Positions 27,720 to 38,200 of a DNA stretch of 64,000 bases are shown here, piece by piece. The stretch comes from Helicobacter cetorum MIT 00-7128. Its GTDB lineage: Bacteria > Campylobacterota > Campylobacteria > Campylobacterales > Helicobacteraceae. Position numbers and translations under genes: made by a program. The notes under the pieces are model-generated. The model did no database searches, was not told the DNA's origin, and worked only from the letters and a program-made list of their open reading frames with translations. Position 1 is the stretch's first letter, and each line of letters opens with the position of its first letter. The stretch covers positions 620,001 through 684,000 of the forward strand of contig NC_017737.1 of the NCBI RefSeq assembly GCF_000259255.1, given 5' to 3'.

Positions 27720-30344
27720 ATGAAGAAAGATACTAATACTTACCAACCCAAAGAGATAGAAAAAGAGATTTATGAAATTTGCTCTCATAGGGGATATTTT
27801 GAAATCAATGGTAATAAAGAGATTCAAGAAAAAGACAAGCATTTTTGCTTGATGATGCCCCCCCCTAATGTTACGGGTGTCTTACACATAGGGCATGCTC
27901 TCACTCTAAGCTTGCAAGATATACTAACTCGCTATAAGCGTATGGATGGTTATAAAACTTTGTATCAGCCCGGGCTTGACCATGCAGGCATTGCCACTCA
28001 AAATGTCGTAGAAAAGCAACTTCTAGCAGAAGGTATTAAAAAAGAAGATTTAGGGCGTGAAAAATTTATAGAAAAAGTTTGGGAGTGGAAAGAAAAAAGC
28101 GGGGGAGCAATACTAGAACAAATGAAGCACTTAGGCGTGAGTGCGGCGTTTTCTAGGACTCGTTTCACTATGGATAAAGGCTTACAAAGAGCGGTCAAAG
28201 TGGCGTTTTTGAAATGGTATGAAAAAGGTCTCATCACTCAAGATAATTATATGGTGAATTGGTGCACTAAAGATGGGGCGTTAAGTGATATTGAAGTGGA
28301 GTATGAAGAGCATAAGGGGGCGTTGTATCACATTAAATACTATTTAGAAAATCAAAAAGATTATTTAGTGGTGGCTACCACACGCCCTGAGACTCTATTT
28401 GGCGATAGTGCGGTTATGGTAAATCCAAATGATGAGAGATACAAGCATTTAGTAGGGCAAAATGTCATCTTACCTTTAATCAATCGCACAATTCCTATTA
28501 TCGCTGATGAGCATGTGGAAATGGAGTTTGGCACAGGGTGTGTGAAAGTTACCCCAAGCCATGATTTTAACGATTATGAAGTAGGTAAACGCCACAATTT
28601 AGAACTAATCAAAATCTTTGATGAAAAGGGGATTTTAAATGCGTATTGTGGGGAGTTTGAAAATTTAGAGCGTTTAGATGCTAGAAGTAAGGTAGTAGAG
28701 AAATTAAAAGAATGCGAATTGTTAGAAAAGATACAAGAGCATAAGCATCAAGTGGGGCATTGCTATCGTTGTCATAATGTGGTAGAACCTTATGTGTCTA
28801 AGCAATGGTTTGTTAAGCCAGAAATCGCTAAAAACTCTATTGAAAAAATTCAAAAAGGTCTAGCCAAATTCTACCCCCCTAATTGGATAAATAACTATAA
28901 CGCTTGGATGAGAGAATTACGCCCATGGTGTATTAGTAGGCAGTTATTCTGGGGGCATCAAATACCGGTTTTTACTTGTGAGAATAATCATCAGTTTGTG
29001 AGTGTGGATACTCCATTGGTTTGTCCTACTTGTAAGAGTGAAAAACTAGAGCAAGATAAAGATGTGCTAGATACTTGGTTTAGCTCAGGGTTATGGGCGT
29101 TTTCTACTCTTGGGTGGGGACAAGAAAAAAGCGATTTGTTTAATGAAAGCGATTTAAAAGACTTCTATCCTAATACAACGCTTATTACAGGATTTGACAT
29201 ACTCTTTTTTTGGGTAGCTAGAATGCTTTTTTGTAGCGAATCGCTTTTGGGCGAATTGCCTTTTAAAGATATTTATTTGCACGCACTGGTTCGAGATGAA
29301 AAGGGCGAAAAAATGAGTAAATCTAAGGGGAATGTGATAGACCCCTTAGAGATGATAGAAAAATATGGTGCGGATAGTTTGCGTTTCACTTTAGCGAATT
29401 TGTGTGCGACAGGGCGTGATATTAAGCTCTCTCAAACGCATTTAGAAAATAACAAGAATTTTGCTAACAAGCTTTTTAATGCGGTAAGTTACTTAAAGCT
29501 AAAAAAAGAATCTTTCAAAGACAGAGAGTGCTTGAATGAATATACTACGCCTTTAGGGCGTTATGCGAAATCTCGCTTGAATTTAGCTACAAAAGAAGTG
29601 CGTAATGCCTTAGATAATTATCGTTTTAATGACGCTACGACTTTATTATACCGCTTTTTGTGGGGGGAATTTTGCGATTGGTTCATTGAATTTTCTAAGG
29701 TTGAAAATGAATCTATTGATGAATTAGGGAGTGTGTTAAAAGAGAGTTTGAAACTTTTACACCCTTTCATGCCTTTTATTAGCGAATCACTATATCATAA
29801 GCTAAGTAATACCGAATTAGAAAATACTCGCTCTATTATGGTGTTGCCTTATCCTAAGGATTTAAAGCGAGATGAAAAATTAGAACATGAATTTGAAGTG
29901 ATTAAAGATAGCATTGTGTCTTTAAGGCGTTTAAAAATCATGCTAGAAGTGCCACCAATTGTTTTAAAAGAAGCAAGCGTGGAATTAAGAGAGAAGTTAG
30001 AAAACCTAAAGCGTTTAGAAAACTACGCTCAAAAATTAGCCAAGTTAGAAAAAGTAAGCGTGGTAACTTCTAAGCCCTTAAAAAGCGTGAGTGATGTAGG
30101 GGAATTGTGTCAAACGCATGCGAATTTAGAGAATATTGATGTAAGCCCTTTGATACTTCGCTTAAAAAAGCAACTAGAAAAATTAGAAAAAGAAAAATTA
30201 AAGCTCAATTTACACAATGAAAATTTTGTGAAAAATGCCCCTAAAAATGTGCTAGAAAAAGCACAAGAGAATTTAAAAACGCTTTTAGAAAAAGAAAATA
30301 AAATCAAGCAAGAATTAGATTTACTAGAACAAACAAAAGGATAG
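27720..30344 (+). CDS. valS: Valyl-tRNA synthetase
   Basis: Charges tRNA-Val. A class I synthetase of 874 residues. It has PPPNVTGVLHIGHALT (HIGH motif) near residue 45, CP1 editing domain motifs including TTRPETLFGDSAVMV and the cysteine cluster HCYRCHNV/CPTCKSEK typical of some ValRS, and KMSKSKGNVIDPL (KMSKS) near residue 530. The C-terminal 60-70 residues form the predicted coiled-coil tRNA-binding arm. I set the start at ATG 27720, giving MKKDTNTYQPKEIEKEIYEI; upstream in-frame codons lie in the shared promoter region with fliW. It is followed by ffh after two bases. Confidence 0.96.
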   Translation: MKKDTNTYQPKEIEKEIYEICSHRGYFEINGNKEIQEKDKHFCLMMPPPNVTGVLHIGHALTLSLQDILTRYKRMDGYKTLYQPGLDHAGIATQNVVEKQLLAEGIKKEDLGREKFIEKVWEWKEKSGGAILEQMKHLGVSAAFSRTRFTMDKGLQRAVKVAFLKWYEKGLITQDNYMVNWCTKDGALSDIEVEYEEHKGALYHIKYYLENQKDYLVVATTRPETLFGDSAVMVNPNDERYKHLVGQNVILPLINRTIPIIADEHVEMEFGTGCVKVTPSHDFNDYEVGKRHNLELIKIFDEKGILNAYCGEFENLERLDARSKVVEKLKECELLEKIQEHKHQVGHCYRCHNVVEPYVSKQWFVKPEIAKNSIEKIQKGLAKFYPPNWINNYNAWMRELRPWCISRQLFWGHQIPVFTCENNHQFVSVDTPLVCPTCKSEKLEQDKDVLDTWFSSGLWAFSTLGWGQEKSDLFNESDLKDFYPNTTLITGFDILFFWVARMLFCSESLLGELPFKDIYLHALVRDEKGEKMSKSKGNVIDPLEMIEKYGADSLRFTLANLCATGRDIKLSQTHLENNKNFANKLFNAVSYLKLKKESFKDRECLNEYTTPLGRYAKSRLNLATKEVRNALDNYRFNDATTLLYRFLWGEFCDWFIEFSKVENESIDELGSVLKESLKLLHPFMPFISESLYHKLSNTELENTRSIMVLPYPKDLKRDEKLEHEFEVIKDSIVSLRRLKIMLEVPPIVLKEASVELREKLENLKRLENYAQKLAKLEKVSVVTSKPLKSVSDVGELCQTHANLENIDVSPLILRLKKQLEKLEKEKLKLNLHNENFVKNAPKNVLEKAQENLKTLLEKENKIKQELDLLEQTKG

Positions 30345-30346
30345 AA

Positions 30347-31693
30347 ATGTTTCAAGCATTAAGTGATGGGTTTAAAAATGCGTTAAATAAAATCCGCTTT
30401 CAAGATGATGAAAAAGCACTTGATAGGGCGTTAGATGAGTTGAAAAAAACGCTTTTAAGAAACGATGTGCATCATAAAGTCGCTAGAGAGCTACTAAAAA
30501 AGGTGGAATCTCAAACTAAGGCTAATGGCATTGGGAAGCAACAATTTTTAGATGCTTTGGAAAAGAGCCTCTTAGAGATTTTAAGCACCAAAGGTAGTAG
30601 TGGTTTTACTTTTGCTAACACGCCCCCAACAGTCGTTTTAATGGCGGGCTTACAAGGAAGTGGTAAGACAACTACCAGTGCAAAACTCGCTTACTATTTA
30701 AAAACTAAGAATAAAAAAGTGCTTTTATGTGCGTGTGATTTGCAACGCCTAGCGGCTGTGGAGCAATTAAAGGTTTTGGGTGAACAGGTGGGCGTGGAAG
30801 TCTTTTATGAAGAGAATAAAAGCGTTCAAGAAATCGCACAAAACGCTTTAAAAAGAGCCAAAGAAGCACAATTTGATGTGCTGATTGTAGATAGTGCGGG
30901 GCGTTTAGCCATTGATAAAGAGCTTATGAATGAGTTAAAAGAAGTCAAAGAAATCTTAAACCCCCATGAAGTGCTGTATGTTGCAGATGCACTAAGCGGA
31001 CAAGATGGCGTCAAAAGTGCTAATACTTTTAATGAAGAAATTGGCGTTAGTGGGGTGGTTTTAAGCAAGTTTGATAGCGATTCTAAGGGGGGTATTGCAC
31101 TAGGTGTTACTTATCAATTAGGCTTACCCTTACGCTTTATTGGAAGTGGAGAAAAAATCCCTGATTTAGATGTGTTTGTGCCTGAGAGAATTGTGGGGCG
31201 TTTAATGGGGGCTGGAGATATTATCTCACTAGCTGAAAAAACCGCAAGCGTTCTAAACCCTAATGAGGCGAAAGATTTGAGTAAAAAGCTCAAAAAAGGG
31301 CAATTCACTTTCAATGACTTTTTAAATCAAATTGAAAAAGTTAAAAAATTAGGCTCTATGAGTTCTTTAATTTCTATGATTCCGGGATTAGGAAATATGG
31401 CAAATGCCTTAAAAGACACGGATTTAGAGAGTTCTTTGGAAGTGAAAAAAATCAAGGCTATGGTTAATTCTATGACTAAAAAAGAACAAGAAAATCCAGA
31501 TATTTTAAATGGTAGCAGAAGAAAGAGAATCGCTCTAGGCTCTGGATTAGAAGTGTCTGAAATTAATCGCATTATCAAACGATTTGATGCTGCAAGTAAA
31601 ATGGCAAAACGCCTAACTAATAAAAAAGGCATTGGCGATTTGATGAATTTAATGAGCCAAGCCAAAAATCAGACACCCCCTACAATGCGCTAA
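30347..31693 (+). CDS. ffh: Signal recognition particle GTPase Ffh (SRP54)
   Basis: The protein of the signal recognition particle, which targets membrane proteins to the Sec translocon via FtsY. The 448-residue protein has the N domain, G domain motifs GLQGSGKTTTSAKLA, VDSAGRL and SKFDSDSKGG, and an M domain with SMSSLISMIPGLGNM and the RRKRIALGSG RNA-binding region. It begins two bases after the valS stop, so the two are likely translationally coupled. Confidence 0.97.
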   Translation: MFQALSDGFKNALNKIRFQDDEKALDRALDELKKTLLRNDVHHKVARELLKKVESQTKANGIGKQQFLDALEKSLLEILSTKGSSGFTFANTPPTVVLMAGLQGSGKTTTSAKLAYYLKTKNKKVLLCACDLQRLAAVEQLKVLGEQVGVEVFYEENKSVQEIAQNALKRAKEAQFDVLIVDSAGRLAIDKELMNELKEVKEILNPHEVLYVADALSGQDGVKSANTFNEEIGVSGVVLSKFDSDSKGGIALGVTYQLGLPLRFIGSGEKIPDLDVFVPERIVGRLMGAGDIISLAEKTASVLNPNEAKDLSKKLKKGQFTFNDFLNQIEKVKKLGSMSSLISMIPGLGNMANALKDTDLESSLEVKKIKAMVNSMTKKEQENPDILNGSRRKRIALGSGLEVSEINRIIKRFDAASKMAKRLTNKKGIGDLMNLMSQAKNQTPPTMR

Positions 31694-31750
31694 ATTTTAG
31701 GGGTCTTTAAGCCAAAATAAGTTTTAAGCGCATTTTAGGTGCTTTTATTG

Positions 31751-31756
31751 TATAAT
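31751..31756 (+). promoter_or_regulatory. Candidate -10 element of the rpsP operon
   Basis: TATAAT with TTG before it lies 35 bases upstream of rpsP, after a 97-base gap behind ffh. It likely drives rpsP-khpA-rimM-trmD-rplS. Confidence 0.55.
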
Positions 31757-31790
31757 TGGCATTTAACACGAAATTTTAGGAGATTTTTGT

Positions 31791-32021
31791 ATGACAGTCA
31801 TTAGACTCACTCGCGTTGGTAGAAAGAAAAAGCCTTTTTATAGAGTGGTGGTAACAGATTCTAGAAAAAGAAGAGATGGTGGTTGGATTGAGTCCATTGG
31901 ATATTACAACCCTTTAAGCGAACCTAAAGATATTAAAATTGATGCAGAGCGCTTGAATTATTGGAAAGGCGTGGGTGCTAAAATGAGCGAGAGAGTAGAA
32001 AAGCTTTCTCAAAAAATCTAA
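31791..32021 (+). CDS. rpsP: 30S ribosomal protein S16
   Basis: A small ribosomal protein of 76 residues, with the start [20 protein letters not shown] matching the S16 signature (VRIRL-R-G-KK-PFYRIVV) and [19 protein letters not shown] following. It assembles early into the 30S body. TAGGAG precedes the ATG. It heads the conserved rpsP-KH-rimM-trmD-rplS operon. Confidence 0.97.
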   Translation: MTVIRLTRVGRKKKPFYRVVVTDSRKRRDGGWIESIGYYNPLSEPKDIKIDAERLNYWKGVGAKMSERVEKLSQKI

Positions 32022-32037
32022 GGTTTTAGAAGATTAA

Positions 32038-32379
32038 ATGCACGAATTGGATTCTTTTAAAACGCCTTTTTCCCAAAATGAATGCAGGGATTATTCGCAT
32101 TGTGTGGCGACTTTTTTAGAAAAATATTTAAAAAAGGTTGTGCGTTTCCCCCAAGCTCTAAGCGTAGAACATGAGCTTTTAGAAGATGGGGTTAAGCAAA
32201 TTGCTATTTATACCCACCCTTTAGATATGGGTCATGTCATTGGCAAAGAGGGTAAAATGGTGAGTGCGATTAAGGCGTTTGTCTCGGGTGTCAAAGCTAA
32301 AGACGGATTTTCTTATAAAATTGTTGTTTTTGCGAGTAAAAACCCCTATATTTTGGACGAAGAATCACAAAATCTTTAA
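32038..32379 (+). CDS. khpA: KH-domain RNA-binding protein KhpA
   Basis: A 113-residue protein with a single KH domain. The RNA-binding GxxG loop is in MGHVIGKEGKMVSAIKAF near residues 60-75. KhpA-type proteins bind many transcripts and in other bacteria pair with KhpB. An N-terminal extension of about 20 residues (HELDSFKTPFSQNECRDYSH) precedes the usual KhpA start at VATFLEKYLKKVV. It lies between rpsP and rimM, as in many bacteria. Confidence 0.88.
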   Translation: MHELDSFKTPFSQNECRDYSHCVATFLEKYLKKVVRFPQALSVEHELLEDGVKQIAIYTHPLDMGHVIGKEGKMVSAIKAFVSGVKAKDGFSYKIVVFASKNPYILDEESQNL

Positions 32380-32384
32380 ACCAT

Positions 32385-32930
32385 ATGCTATTAGTTGGCA
32401 AAATTGGCAAGAGTGTGGGAATAAAGGGTGGAATGAAACTCTATTTGGAGAGTGATTTCCCCGAATGTTTGAAACAAGGCACTCAAGTGCAAATCGCCCC
32501 TTTAAACGCTCTATCATTTAAGCATACTTTTGAAAACTATACGATTCATTCTTACGAACATGCCAAAGGTCTATTATTTTTAGAACATATTCAAACCAAA
32601 GAAGAGGCTAAGAAACTCACTAATTTGGGGCTTTTTATGAGTAAAGAAGACTCCATGAAAGCTTGCATTTTAAAAGAGGGTGAATTTTTTTATTGCGATT
32701 TAATAGGCATTGAAGTTGTTGAAAAAGATGAAGTTTTAGGTAAAGTAGTAGATATTCAAAGAATTGCTCAGATTGATTATTTTATTGTAGAAACGGCACT
32801 CAACTTGGTTGAAAAGGGCTTGGCTAAAACCTTTTTAATCCCTTATAATGACCTTTATATTAAAGAAATTGTTTTGCAAGATAAGAAAGTTTTTGCTACT
32901 GATGCCAAAATGCTCTTAGAGGCGAGTTAG
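32385..32930 (+). CDS. rimM: Ribosome maturation factor RimM
   Basis: Binds S19 and assists maturation of the 30S head. The 181-residue protein begins LLVGKIGKSVGIKGGMKLY, the RimM N-terminal signature, followed by the SDFPE segment. The PRC-barrel half starts around EFFYCDLIGIEVVEKDEVLGKV. The ATG is five bases after the khpA stop. Its stop overlaps the trmD start by one base, supporting operon coupling. Confidence 0.93.
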   Translation: MLLVGKIGKSVGIKGGMKLYLESDFPECLKQGTQVQIAPLNALSFKHTFENYTIHSYEHAKGLLFLEHIQTKEEAKKLTNLGLFMSKEDSMKACILKEGEFFYCDLIGIEVVEKDEVLGKVVDIQRIAQIDYFIVETALNLVEKGLAKTFLIPYNDLYIKEIVLQDKKVFATDAKMLLEAS

Positions 32931-33625
32931 TGAAATTCAGTGTTTTTACGCTTTTTCCACAGCTTGTATTACCCTATTTTCAAGGCTCTATTTTAAAAAG
33001 AGCGTTAGAAAAAAATCTATTTGAATTAGAAGTATTAAATCTAAGAGATTTTAGCACTAATAAGCATAAAAAGGTTGATTATACGCTTATTGGTGGGGGT
33101 GCAGGGCAAATTTTAGACCCTGAGATGATAGAAAATGCGCTTAATTCTATCAAAACCCCCAAGCACACGATTTTTTTAAATGCTGTAGGCAAGCCTTTTA
33201 AACAAGTTGATGCTTTTCGTTTAGCTCAAAAAGAGCATGTGGTTTTGGTGTGTGGGCGTTATGAAGGCTTTGATGAGCGCTCTATAGAACTTAATGCTGA
33301 TGAAGTTTTTTCTTTAGGAGATTTTATTCTAACAGGTGGGGAATTAGGGGCGTTATGCTTGATAGATAGTATAGCACGCCAAATTCAAGGGGTTTTGGGT
33401 AACGCTCAATCTTTAGAGAATGAAAGTTTTGAAAATGATTTCTTAGAGGCGCCTAATTTTGCTAATGCACCCTTTAAATCAAAAGAAATCAATAAAATCC
33501 CCGCACCTTTAGAATATTCTAAAGGAAATCATGCTAAAATGGCGCAATTGAAGTTTGATTTGTCAAAATTAAGGACGCAGTTCCACCGCCTAGATTTATT
33601 CAATCGGCACAAATCGCAACGCTAA
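32930..33625 (+). CDS. trmD: tRNA (guanine-37-N1)-methyltransferase
   Basis: Methylates G37 of tRNAs to prevent +1 frameshifting. The 231-residue SPOUT enzyme has FSVFTLFPQLV at the N-terminus, DYTLIGGGAGQILDPE (family D-P-YGGG-GMV/L), VCGRYEGFDERS, and the SAM-binding trefoil-knot residues LGDFILTGGELGAL. The start is GTG 32930, overlapping the rimM TAG; this is forced by the operon geometry and the immediate match to the TrmD N-terminus. Confidence 0.95.
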   Translation: MKFSVFTLFPQLVLPYFQGSILKRALEKNLFELEVLNLRDFSTNKHKKVDYTLIGGGAGQILDPEMIENALNSIKTPKHTIFLNAVGKPFKQVDAFRLAQKEHVVLVCGRYEGFDERSIELNADEVFSLGDFILTGGELGALCLIDSIARQIQGVLGNAQSLENESFENDFLEAPNFANAPFKSKEINKIPAPLEYSKGNHAKMAQLKFDLSKLRTQFHRLDLFNRHKSQR

Positions 33626-33647
33626 AATTTGAAAATAAGGAAATTTG

Positions 33648-34004
33648 ATGAAAAACCGCTATATTCAGCAATTTGAGGACGCTCAGTTAAAGGGCAAGAC
33701 AATGCCACAATTCAAAGCGGGCGATACCCTAAGACTTGGTATCACTATTAAAGAGGGCGAAAAGACTAGAACGCAATATTTTGAAGGCGTTTGTATCGCT
33801 ATTAGAGGTAATGGCGTAGACAAAACTTTCTGCGTGCGTAAAATGGGAGCCAATAATATTGGTGTAGAGAAGATTTTCCCTTTTTATAGCGAGAGTTTAG
33901 CAAGCGTTGAAGTATTGCGTATCGGTAGAGTGCGCCGTGCGAAACTCTACTACTTGCGTGATAGAAGAGGTAAAGCAGCTAGAATTAAAGAGATTCGCAA
34001 GTAA
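33648..34004 (+). CDS. rplS: 50S ribosomal protein L19
   Basis: A ribosomal protein of 118 residues at the subunit interface, with [37 protein letters not shown] and the C-terminal [21 protein letters not shown] block characteristic of L19. ATG 33648 follows AAGGAA; a TTG one codon upstream is also open. It ends the rpsP operon and is followed by a hairpin. Confidence 0.96.
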   Translation: MKNRYIQQFEDAQLKGKTMPQFKAGDTLRLGITIKEGEKTRTQYFEGVCIAIRGNGVDKTFCVRKMGANNIGVEKIFPFYSESLASVEVLRIGRVRRAKLYYLRDRRGKAARIKEIRK

Positions 34005-34951
34005 GCTCAATTAGATTTTTCTTTTAAAGCTCTGTTTTTAGCACAGAGCTTTATGCGATTATTTTTCAACTTATTATGATTGTGCTATAGTAAAAATAGG
34101 GGGCATTTCCCTATACATTTTTGAGGCACAATGTTTTTTGCCCCCAACCATTCTTAAAACTTTTATCACTAAAACTTGAATCTGACTTTTTGTTTTAACT
34201 TTGCTTATTATATAAAAGGCTATCTTATGGGTTAAAAGATGATTGCTTTTATTCAATAATGGCAATACTCTAATTAAACGCTGATAATAAAACATAAAAG
34301 AGCTTAACGCTTAAATTGCATGATGCTTATAACTTTGCAAAGCATTTGAGGCTAGTATCTCTTGAGGTTCAACAAAGACTAGATGTTTTTTTAAAAGTCC
34401 TATGAAGAAAAATAACTTTTACAACAAAAATAAAGTCTAAAGCATTTTTTTAAAAATAAGCTTTCTTGTATAAAAAAATCAAAGAATGATAAAAGGGTTA
34501 CAAGCAAAAAGAATCAAAATCATTTTATGATGAAGTGATTCATATCTTTTTATATTCTAAACCAATCAAATCATATCAATATCAAATTTCTTTGATTAAA
34601 AGTATTAAAAATGTAAAAAATGTATTATAGATTTTAAGCATTACTTTTATACTCATATTTTAAAATCATTATTTTTTATTACAAAATAATTAAGGCTTAA
34701 ATGGATTGTTTTTAGCATTTAGAAAAAAAACGAAAAAAGCATAAAAAACAATACTATTTGTTATCTAAAATCTCATAAATTAGCTAAAATTGATACTAAA
34801 ATACTCATTTTTATATAAACAATGATAAATAAAGATAGATTTAAGATAGTCTTTGATAGCATAGTAGAAGTTTATCAAGTATTAAATATTTGGTAAATTA
34901 TTGGAAAATGGAATTATTGAATTATTTTAAATTGTTTTAAAAGGAGATTTT
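34005..34951. other. AT-rich intergenic region after the rpsP operon
   Basis: Apart from the rplS terminator I see no gene. Short open frames on the minus strand near 34074-34295 have no ribosome site and no recognisable protein. The last 100 bases are very A/T-rich and lead to AAAAGGAG before the next gene. It marks the break from the conserved core block to surface-protein genes. Confidence 0.5.
34026..34052 (+). terminator. Terminator after rplS
   Basis: AAAGCTCTG and CAGAGCTTT form a 9-bp stem with a 9-base loop, 22 bases after the rplS stop, and T-rich sequence follows shortly after. Confidence 0.7.
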
Positions 34952-35206
34952 ATGAAAAAATTGGCAGTTATTAGTTTATTGAGTTTAACAAGTCTTATCG
35001 CAGAAAATAGCGGAGGCTTTTTAGGAGGAGGGTTTCAATACTCTAATTTAGATAATCAGCAAACCACTCGCTCACCCGGGTTTAACAATGATACACAAGT
35101 GAATTTGGAGGCGTTGCAATCACCCATAGCACCACAACCACAAGGGCAAGCTCAGCAAGGTGGAGCAGAAGCTAATGGTGGCAGTGTTGGTGGTGCTAAG
35201 AAGTAG
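34952..35206 (+). CDS. Short secreted protein with a Hop-like N-terminus
   Basis: 84 residues: a signal peptide (KKLAVISLLSLTSLIAEN) followed by GGFLGGGFQYSNLDNQQTTR, which resembles the AEDNGFF-GISY motif that begins mature Hop proteins, then a Gln/Gly/Ala/Pro-rich tail and a normal stop. No barrel follows in any frame. ATG 34952 follows AAAAGGAG, a strong site. It ends 43 bases before the large OMP gene, whose own mature N-terminus lacks the Hop motif, so the two could be parts of a split ancestor. Function unknown. Confidence 0.7.
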   Translation: MKKLAVISLLSLTSLIAENSGGFLGGGFQYSNLDNQQTTRSPGFNNDTQVNLEALQSPIAPQPQGQAQQGGAEANGGSVGGAKK

Positions 35207-35249
35207 TGTAACAACAAATAAGCATAAGAATATTAAAAAGGATTAAAGA

Positions 35250-38200
35250 ATGAATATGAAGAAAATTATTTCAGCAAGCTTAGTTTCTATGGTTGGTAGC
35301 TCTATTCTTTTAGGTGTAGAATCTAGCGAGACTCAAGCACAACAACCTAGCTCCTCAGTAAGCAGTAGTTCAGTCTCTTCAGTTCCAAGTTCTCAGCAAG
35401 AAACAAGTGAAAGTAGCTCCAAAGCAGAGCAAGAATCTAGCGCTGAGGGACACCAAGCACAAAATGAATCCCCCACAAGCTCGCCAACTCAAGGACAAGA
35501 GAGTTCAAGTAGTGGAGGTGGTGTGAGCGGTAAAGACAGCGCTCAAAGCGAGACAAGTCCTACAGCAAAAGCTCCAGAGCAAAGTTCTTCAAGCAAAAAT
35601 GAGAGCGAACCTCAGGCTCAAGCCTCTCCAAGCCCAAGTTCTCCGGGTTCAATCAGTAATGACAATCATCAAGCAAGTAGTGCGCCTACTCCTCAAGCTT
35701 CAGCACCTCAAGTTTCTACCCCCCCCCCCACCAAGTGGCACACCTACAGCTCCTAGTAGTTCTATAGGTAGTTTGCAAACGCAATTAACTGACGCAACCA
35801 ATAAGCTTTTTTCACAAATGAGTGGTGATAGTGTAGCCACAAATGGAGGCTATACTACTAGTGCTAATGGAAGTATTATCCCTAATGCTAATAGTTTAGA
35901 TGCTAAATATGATAACGCCATGAATGCTCTTTATGGCACAAGCGGTATGACTTATGAAGATGCTCAAAGTGCGACTAGTGGAACTATTGCAGTAAGTGGT
36001 GGCACAAATGGCATGAAAGCAGCTAGTGGTTCAGTTTATGGTAATTATCAAGATGCACAAAATGCTATTAATGAAACAGCCAAAGCCCTATTTGGTGCAG
36101 TAACTACAACAAGTGGCACAACTTCTATTGCTGCAGCAGAGGGTAGTGCTACAGAGGGCTTTAGTGTAGGAAGTGGGAGTCTTGCTAGTAAGTTTGATAG
36201 CGCTATGAATGATTTGTATTCTAAGATGACAAGCGCAGAGGGTGGCAGTAGCACTGTAACAACAGCATACACAACAAGCGATGGTCAAATTCAAGCGGCT
36301 GAGGGGTCGGTAGCACAGCTATATAACACTGCAAAAACCAATCTTGAGGGCGCACAAACACTAAGCAACCAAACACTAACCTTGCTTTATGGTGATAGTA
36401 ACAATACTCCTATTACAAGCTCTACTAGTGCCTCTGCTACAAGCCTTTATACTCTTATGAAAGATGTAAACAAAACTTCAAGTTCAACCAATATTACAAG
36501 TGGCTTACTCACTGCTGTGTTAGATGATGCGCAAACTTTGCAAACAACCTTAAATAAAGCTACAAGCGGTGGTTCAGATACTAATTCAGCAACCGAAGTT
36601 CAAGCTGTGAGTTCTGGTTCAAGTGGTGCAAGCTCTAGCTCACAATCTGTTATAACCACTCTTAAAACAACAGTAGGTAATGTTGTAACTACCTTACAAA
36701 ACGCATTAAGTCAGTTAGCTAAACCTAGTGGGCAAGACCTAGCGCAAGCAACACTAAAGGGGCTTTCAGCGGATTTAAAAACACTTGAGCAACAAACTGC
36801 TAGTGTAGCACAAGCAAAGCAGAATAATACTGAGACTATCAATACTTTGCTTGACCAAGCCCAACAAGCTCTTTATGGAACTACTGGAAACCCCGGAACA
36901 GCCCAAAGCCCTCAAACAGGTAGTGTGTATGAGAACTATCAAAAAGCTTATGATGCTCTTTATGGCACATCTACAAGCAGTGAGGGTGGACAATCTACAA
37001 CTACAAAAGGCACAGAGCAAAATCCGGCTAGTGGTAGTCTAGCTGACCAATTTGATAAAGCATGGACAAAATATGAAGACGCTGTAGATAAGATGTATCA
37101 AACTACAAGCACAACAGATGGTCAATCTACTATTAAGCAACCAACAGTTACCTTTACCCCTAATCCTAGTGGTAATAATAAACAAGGTAAGGTAACTCCC
37201 GTTACTGATGATAGTAATAGTTTAAATCATCAGTATTCTTCTTTAAATAACGCTATTTATGGTGCTAGTAGTGAAACAAGTGGGACAGGAACTCTTGAAA
37301 GTCCAGCTGAAAACAGCTTACAAAAACAATATAGTAGTGCTGTAGAGCAAGTGCAAACAGCGGGAAAAAACCTTGTTGATGCCATAGACGCACAAGCTAA
37401 GGGATTAAACACTACTCAAGCAGGCATGACAGCCTCTAATATGTCTTCAATGTCAGCTCAAACCAACGCTCTAAGCAATGCGATTATTACACTAAGCAGT
37501 ATTGGGACTTTTTCTAATTTGGATAATTTGAGTAATACACTTAAAAACCTTGAGGATAGCCAAAAGAATTTGAGCAATCATTTAAATTCCTCTAGTGCGA
37601 GCGTGGGAGCTTTGACTCAAGGCACTAACTCTACTTTAGCTACTATCAATAAAGCTATTGGCGAAGTGGACGCACAATTATTGGCTTTAAGCGGTTCTAG
37701 TGAGTCTTCAAATCCTAATGCAACTACAGAAAAAACCCTTTTAAGCTCCCTAAAAACCACTTTAACCAACCAAAAGAATGCGTTGCTGAGTGTGCAAAAG
37801 AATGTTAATATGGCTATAGCTAGTGCGAAGAAAACTACCGTTGCTACTGTTACCAACACCAACAACCATGGTCAAATGTATGGGGTGAATGTTATGGCAG
37901 GTTATAAACACTTCTTTGGTAAGAAAAAGCGCTGGGGCTTTAGAACTTATGCTTACTATAGCTTTAATCATGCTAACTTAAGCTTTGTAGGCACTCAAGC
38001 AGGTTATATGAATGGAGCAAGCCAGGTGAATAACCACACTTATGGTGTAGGCTTTGATGCACTCTATAACTTCTATGAGAGCAAAGAGGGCTATAACACT
38101 GCAGGAATCTTTTTTGGCTTTGGTTTAGGAGGTGAAACATGGCTTGTGCAAGGAGAGAGCCATTTTAAAAACATGATGAATGCTTGTAATGCTATGACAG

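Noticed and set aside
34074-34295. Minus-strand 73-codon frame
   Set aside because: No ribosome site, no recognisable family, and it sits in AT-rich intergenic DNA.
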